Assembly: GCA_013152795.1 (NCBI GenBank)
Contig: JAADFS010000096.1
Coordinates: 1 to 9,776, forward strand
Length of the DNA: 9,776 bases
Reading direction: 5' to 3'
Source: Deferribacteres bacterium
Lineage (GTDB): Bacteria > Nitrospirota > Thermodesulfovibrionia > UBA6902
The position numbers and the translations under genes are program-made. Shown here piece by piece: positions 5,949 through 9,776 of this stretch (positions are counted from its first letter, which is position 1; each line of letters begins with the position of its first letter). A model generated the notes under the pieces. The model worked only from the letters and a program-made list of their open reading frames with translations. It was not told the DNA's origin and ran no database searches.

Positions 5949-7733
5949 ATGGTGAACGATAATAGTTTAAAGGATCTGGTTATCAGGGTTTGTGTAGGCA
6001 CCGGCGGACTGGCAGCCGGGAGCCAGGAAGTCATTGATGAATTCAATAAAGCGCTCGCCGCCCGTAAAGTCAGGGCCGCAGTCCGCAAAAAGTGCGTCGG
6101 CAAGACAGGCTGCCGGGGGTTCTGTGCAAAGGATGTGCTTGTCGACGTCGTCCGCAACGGAAAGACATTCACATACCAACTCGTATCGCCGGACAAGGTA
6201 AACCGTATCGTCGAGGAGCACATAATCAGCGGCAATCCTGTAGACGAATGGCTCGTAGGCCCTGATTACCACGCATTTCATGACAGGCAGACCAAGATAC
6301 TCCTCAAGCAGTGCGGGCAGATAGACCCCGAGGACATCACGGCCTATATTGCAATAGGGGGATATGAAGGAGCGAAAAAGGCCCTGTCGCTTGACCCATT
6401 TGAGGTGATAGACGTGGTGAGGACATCGGGTCTCAGGGGCAGGGGCGGTGCAGGATTCCTGACCGGCCTTAAATGGGAATTCTGCCATAAATCAAGGGAG
6501 AAGACCAAATACATTATCTGTAATGCCGATGAAGGCGACCCGGGTGCGTTCATGGACCGGTCCATCATTGAGGGCAACCCACATTCCGTTATCGAGGGTA
6601 TGATTATCGGAGGGTATGCGGTCGGTGCCAATTACGGCTACATTTATATACGCGCTGAATATCCCCTTGCAATTCAACGCCTCAGAACGGCTATCAGGGA
6701 AGCGGAGAAAAAGGGATTCCTCGGGAAAAACGTCTTTAAGAGCGGATTCGATTTCGATATCCGCATCAAGGAAGGCGCAGGTGCCTTTATCTGCGGTGAG
6801 GAGACCGCCCTTATTGCCTCCATTGAAGGAGAACGCGGGCTGCCCCGCCCCAAGCCCCCCTTCCCTGTTGTAAGGGGATTATGGGGCAAACCCACGGTGA
6901 TCAACAACGTGGAGACCCTTTCAAACCTCCCGTCGATCCTTACAAAGGGCGCCTCATGGTTCTCTTCCATCGGCACGGCAAAGAGCAAGGGCACAAAGGT
7001 TTTCGCCCTGACAGGCAAGATCAAAAACACCGGCCTGATAGAAGTGCCCATGGGCATATCCCTGAAAGAGATTATTTACGATATCGGCGGGGGCATGGAA
7101 AAGACGAATCGCCGGTTGAAGGCCGTTCAGACCGGCGGGCCCTCGGGCGGCTGCATCCCCGCATCCCACATCGACATGCCCGTGGACTATGAGTCGCTGA
7201 TCAGCATAGGCTCAATGATGGGCTCCGGCGGTATGGTTGTTATGGATGACACTACGTGCATGGTGGACATGGCGAGGTTCTTCCTGACATTTACGGGAAA
7301 CGAATCATGCGGCAAGTGTATTCCATGCAGGGTCGGCACCAAGAGGATGCTTGAGATACTGACGAGAATCACGGAGGGCAGGGGAAAGGAAGGCGACATC
7401 GACCTCCTCATGGAGCTTGGAACGGACATAAAACTCTCATCATTGTGCGGCCTGGGACAGTCGGCACCGAATCCTGTTCTGTCAACCATCAATTTCTTCA
7501 GGGATGAATACGAGGCGCACATAAAAGACGGTATCTGTCCGGCCAGGGTGTGCAAGTCTTTGCGCCGGTATACAGTAAGCGCCGAGCTTTGCAGGATGTG
7601 CGGCAAGTGCTTCAGGGCATGCCCGTCGGGGGCCGTTATATGGGAAAAGAAGCAGAAGGCGGTTATTGACAAGGAAAAATGCATAAAGTGCGGGGCGTGT
7701 TATGATGCCTGCCCGTTTGGTTCAATTCTATGA
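5949..7733 (+). CDS. NuoF-like NAD(H)/FMN diaphorase subunit with additional Fe-S domains
   Basis: The protein oxidises or reduces NAD(H) through FMN and passes electrons to Fe-S centres; it is related to NuoF, HydB and FdsB. Domains in its 594 residues are as follows. A thioredoxin-like [2Fe-2S] module at about 10-90 has C15, C49, C55 and C59. The FMN/NADH domain has GLRGRGGAGF at 161-170 and NADEGDPGAF at 192-201, and GEET is at 283-286. An SLBB region follows. The NuoF [4Fe-4S] site is C454, C457, C460 and C500. A C-terminal two-cluster ferredoxin has CxxCxxCxxxC at 548-558 and 578-588. In the N-terminal module the common CxxxxC start reads CVGTGG, so one ligand may be supplied by Cys49. 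The layout matches HydB/HndC-type subunits of NAD(P)-linked and electron-bifurcating hydrogenases and formate dehydrogenases. ATG at 5949 is preceded by AAGGAGA inside the upstream gene. Confidence 0.94.
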   Translation: MVNDNSLKDLVIRVCVGTGGLAAGSQEVIDEFNKALAARKVRAAVRKKCVGKTGCRGFCAKDVLVDVVRNGKTFTYQLVSPDKVNRIVEEHIISGNPVDEWLVGPDYHAFHDRQTKILLKQCGQIDPEDITAYIAIGGYEGAKKALSLDPFEVIDVVRTSGLRGRGGAGFLTGLKWEFCHKSREKTKYIICNADEGDPGAFMDRSIIEGNPHSVIEGMIIGGYAVGANYGYIYIRAEYPLAIQRLRTAIREAEKKGFLGKNVFKSGFDFDIRIKEGAGAFICGEETALIASIEGERGLPRPKPPFPVVRGLWGKPTVINNVETLSNLPSILTKGASWFSSIGTAKSKGTKVFALTGKIKNTGLIEVPMGISLKEIIYDIGGGMEKTNRRLKAVQTGGPSGGCIPASHIDMPVDYESLISIGSMMGSGGMVVMDDTTCMVDMARFFLTFTGNESCGKCIPCRVGTKRMLEILTRITEGRGKEGDIDLLMELGTDIKLSSLCGLGQSAPNPVLSTINFFRDEYEAHIKDGICPARVCKSLRRYTVSAELCRMCGKCFRACPSGAVIWEKKQKAVIDKEKCIKCGACYDACPFGSIL

Positions 7734-7745
7734 TGAGGGTTTTTT

Positions 7746-7752
7746 AAGGAGG
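7746..7752 (+). promoter_or_regulatory. Strong ribosome binding site of the CNB-fold gene
   Basis: AAGGAGG lies eight bases before the ATG at 7761. It is the best Shine-Dalgarno match in the operon, which suggests the small protein is translated at least as well as its neighbours. Confidence 0.75.
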
Positions 7753-7760
7753 AATGAATT

Positions 7761-8222
7761 ATGCCGACTTTGCAACGATTAAGGAAAATATCATTATTCA
7801 GGGACCTTTCGGATAGTGAGCTGAAAAAAGTCTCGGCGATTATCAAGGATGTCACATTTCCCAAGGGTACCGTAGTCTGGGAAGAGGGCAGCCGTCAGCA
7901 GGGCCTCCATATCATCAATTCAGGCAAGTTCAGGGTTACGAGGAAGACCAAGGACGGCAATAAACAGGTGTTGGCCATCCTGAAAAAGGACAACTTTTTC
8001 GGCGAACTCTCCCTTCTTGACGGACGGTCGCACTCGGCCTCGGTGGAGGCGGTGGAGAGGTCCAAGGTGTTTGTAATCAAGAAGGCGGATATGGACAAAT
8101 TTCTGCAGGAAAATCCGCATATTGCCTATAAAATCGTGTGTGATCTTGCCATTGAGATCTGTGAAATCCTGCGCAGCATGAATGATAAGTTCATGAATAT
8201 GGTTGAATACTTGTGGGATTAG
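7761..8222 (+). CDS. Stand-alone cyclic-nucleotide-binding-fold (Crp-like sensor) protein
   Basis: The 153 residues contain one cNMP-binding jelly roll (about 5-115) followed by a C-terminal helix pair. No helix-turn-helix domain is present, so this is not a DNA-binding Crp/Fnr regulator. The phosphate-binding cassette is recognisable as FFGELSLLDGRSHSASVEA, with G81, E82 and L83. Aligned to E. coli CRP (GEL and RSAWV), the cyclic-phosphate-binding Arg82 is replaced by His91, so classical cAMP binding is doubtful. It lies 27 bases after the NuoF-like gene and 34 before the catalytic gene on the same strand, so it should be co-transcribed. Inference: it could be an allosteric or assembly partner of the complex, or a sensor acting by protein contact. 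The fold is certain, the role unknown. Confidence 0.88.
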   Translation: MPTLQRLRKISLFRDLSDSELKKVSAIIKDVTFPKGTVVWEEGSRQQGLHIINSGKFRVTRKTKDGNKQVLAILKKDNFFGELSLLDGRSHSASVEAVERSKVFVIKKADMDKFLQENPHIAYKIVCDLAIEICEILRSMNDKFMNMVEYLWD

Positions 8223-8256
8223 CTTTCATAATAAATTCCTGTAACGGGAGGTTGAT

Positions 8257-9776
8257 TTGTCTGACAGAAAGTTGAAGATAACGATAAACGGCATTGAGGC
8301 CGCTTGTGAGAAAGATGAGACGATCCTTCAGGTCGCAAGAAGGGTGGGTGTCCGCATACCCACCCTCTGCCATGACGACCGTCTTGAGCCCTACGGCGGA
8401 TGCCGCCTGTGCATCGTGCATGTCAGGGGTGTGCCGAGGCCGCTGTCTGCGTGCACCACGCCTGTGGCGGATAATATGGCCGTCACCACGGAGACCAATA
8501 CCATCAGGAGGATAAGAAAAAACCTCATCGAGCTTTTACTGTCCAATCATCCCAATGACTGCATGAGATGCGAAAAGACGGGGGACTGTGCGCTGCAGGA
8601 CCTGTCCTATGAATACGGAGTGGACGGAAGCCGCTTTGAGGGGGAGAAATGGAATCTGCCCGTCAGGGAGGCCAATCCCTTCATAAGATACGAGCCCAAC
8701 AAATGTATCCTGTGCGGAAGATGTGTAAGGATATGTAATGAAGTCGTTATGGCCGGAACGATCGACCTCACGGGAAGGGGCTTTCACGCAATGCCTGATA
8801 CGGCCTTCGGCAAGCCTCGTACACTGGAGAACTGCGAGTTCTGCGGCCAGTGTGTATCCACCTGCCCCACAGGCGCGCTTACGGACAAAAAGTCCATAGG
8901 CAAGGGGCGGGCCTATGAAATGAAAAAAGTGCGGACCACGTGCGGTTACTGCGGCACCGGGTGCAATCTCGACCTGAATGTCAAGGACGGCAGGGTGGTG
9001 AAGGTCACATCCGCTTACGACGCCCCCGTTAATCACGGCAACCTGTGTATCAAGGGACGTTACGGCTATGACTTCATACACAGTTTCGAGAGGATAAAGA
9101 GCCCGCTTATCAGGAAGGGAATGAAATTCGTCACGGCTTCATGGGATGAGGCACTTGAAGTTGTGGCTTCAAGGTTCAAGGCCCTGCTGAAGAAGTACGG
9201 CCCGGACGCAGTCGGTGCGTTTTCTTCCTCGAGGTGCACAAACGAAGAAAACTTCCTCCTTGCAAAATGGGTCAGGACATCCCTCAGAAGCAACAACGTG
9301 GACAACTGCGCGCGTGTCTGACACGCTCCTACTGTGGCCGGTCTGGCCACCAGTCTGGGGGCGGGAGCCGCCACCAATTCACTGGCGCAGATGCCGGAGA
9401 TCGACACCCTGTTTCTGTTCGGGTCAAACCCCACGGAGGCGCATCCCATTGTCTCCATTTATCTCAAGAAGGCGCTCCGCAACGGCGCCCGGCTTATTGT
9501 GGGGGACCCGAGGCTTACATGGATGGCAAAGCGTGCTGATGTATGGCTCAATCTCCGCCCCGGCAGCAATATAGCCCTCATGAACGGCCTTATACACGTA
9601 ATACTGAAAAACGGGTGGGAGAACAGGGAGTTTATTGAACGCAGGACCGAGGGCTTTGAAGAGCTCAGGGAAAAGGTACGCGAGTATGACCTCAAAAAGG
9701 TTGAAAAGCTCACCGGTGTATCAGGAGACAGGATAACAGAGGCCGCCCGCCTGTATTCGCATGCAGACAAGGCGAT
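8257..9776 (+). CDS. fdhA: Selenocysteine formate dehydrogenase catalytic (alpha) subunit, 3' end beyond window
   Basis: A Mo/W-bis-PGD enzyme that interconverts formate and CO2. A NuoG-like N-terminus carries a [2Fe-2S] site (C38, C49, C52, C66), a His-Cys3 [4Fe-4S] site (H98, C102, C105, C111) and two ferredoxin clusters (C150-C160 and C193-C203). The catalytic domain begins with its own [4Fe-4S] site (C229, C232, C236, C264). TGA at 9319-9321, codon 355, is selenocysteine: the frame reads CARV-U-HAPTVAGLATSLG and continues with clear homology (LFLFGSNPTEAHP, VGDPRLTWMAKRADVWLNLRPGSN) for 152 further whole codons to the window edge. A SECIS-like hairpin follows the TGA. The start is TTG at 8257 with GGGAGG five bases upstream. 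The NuoG-type N-terminus plus the NuoE/NuoF partners indicate a cytoplasmic NAD-linked, possibly electron-bifurcating, enzyme. A gene caller using the standard code would end it at 354 residues. Confidence 0.95.
9319..9354 (+). promoter_or_regulatory. Selenocysteine TGA and bacterial SECIS hairpin
   Basis: The recoded TGA is at 9319-9321. GTGGCC (9334-9339), loop GGTCT (9340-9344) and GGCCAC (9345-9350) form a perfect 6-bp stem, extended by ACT/AGT (9331-9333 with 9352-9354) around one bulged C. From memory, the E. coli fdhF SECIS has the same GGUCU loop at the same distance from its UGA (18 nt). The loop G and U are the SelB contacts known from that system. The host must therefore carry selA, selB, selC and selD elsewhere. 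Confidence 0.88.

Noticed and set aside
5267..6235. Long minus-strand open frame of 322 codons
   Set aside because: It is antisense to the NuoE-like and NuoF-like genes, crosses the promoter and leader, has no ribosome binding site at its start and its translation resembles no family I know.
8257..9321. Reading the formate dehydrogenase as a truncated pseudogene
   Set aside because: The TGA is at the selenocysteine position, a SECIS hairpin follows and homology continues in the same frame to the window end.
9215..9574. Plus-strand frame across the region after the TGA
   Set aside because: It is a shadow of the continuing formate dehydrogenase frame; its translation is Arg/Pro-rich and shows no motif.

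Overview
The window looks like a bacterial chromosome segment of moderate G+C, with frequent AGG/AGA and ATA codons. It most likely comes from an anaerobe or facultative anaerobe with formate metabolism. A Nitrospirota-type or Desulfobacterota-type genome would fit, but this is an impression from gene content and codon style, not a demonstration. No tRNA, rRNA, CRISPR array, insertion sequence or phage gene was seen.

Left part (1-2250). A minus-strand gene runs off the left edge; only its first 29 codons are visible. A 290-bp intergenic stretch with inverted-repeat elements follows. Next comes a compact NagA-like amidohydrolase on the minus strand, divergent from a type I 3-dehydroquinate dehydratase (aroD). 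aroD has a near-consensus sigma-70 promoter (TTGACA-17-TAGAAT).

Middle (2249-5331). Three plus-strand genes follow. The first encodes a cytoplasmic GGDEF-EAL protein; its cyclase half looks intact with an I-site, while its EAL half has an altered EGVE motif and a frame-disrupted C-terminus. The second encodes a Ppx/GppA-type phosphatase, and the third a short ArgA-type N-acetylglutamate synthase. The leader of the argA-like gene carries a 23-24-nt motif that recurs, in the same orientation relative to its gene, upstream of the left-edge gene.

Right part (5371-9776). This is a formate dehydrogenase operon. It opens with a promoter (TTGATT-18-TAAAAT) and a leader able to fold into two hairpins. 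The genes in order are a NuoE-like [2Fe-2S] subunit, a NuoF-like NADH/FMN subunit with extra N- and C-terminal Fe-S modules, a stand-alone cyclic-nucleotide-binding-fold protein, and a molybdenum/tungsten formate dehydrogenase catalytic subunit with a NuoG-like N-terminus. The catalytic subunit contains an in-frame TGA at 9319-9321. It lies at the conserved selenocysteine position and is followed by a hairpin with a GGTCT loop typical of a bacterial SECIS. Homology continues in frame to the window edge, so this is a selenoprotein, not a truncated gene. Together the subunits would couple formate and NAD(H), possibly also ferredoxin by electron bifurcation. The CNB-fold protein between the diaphorase and catalytic genes is the least explained part of the operon.
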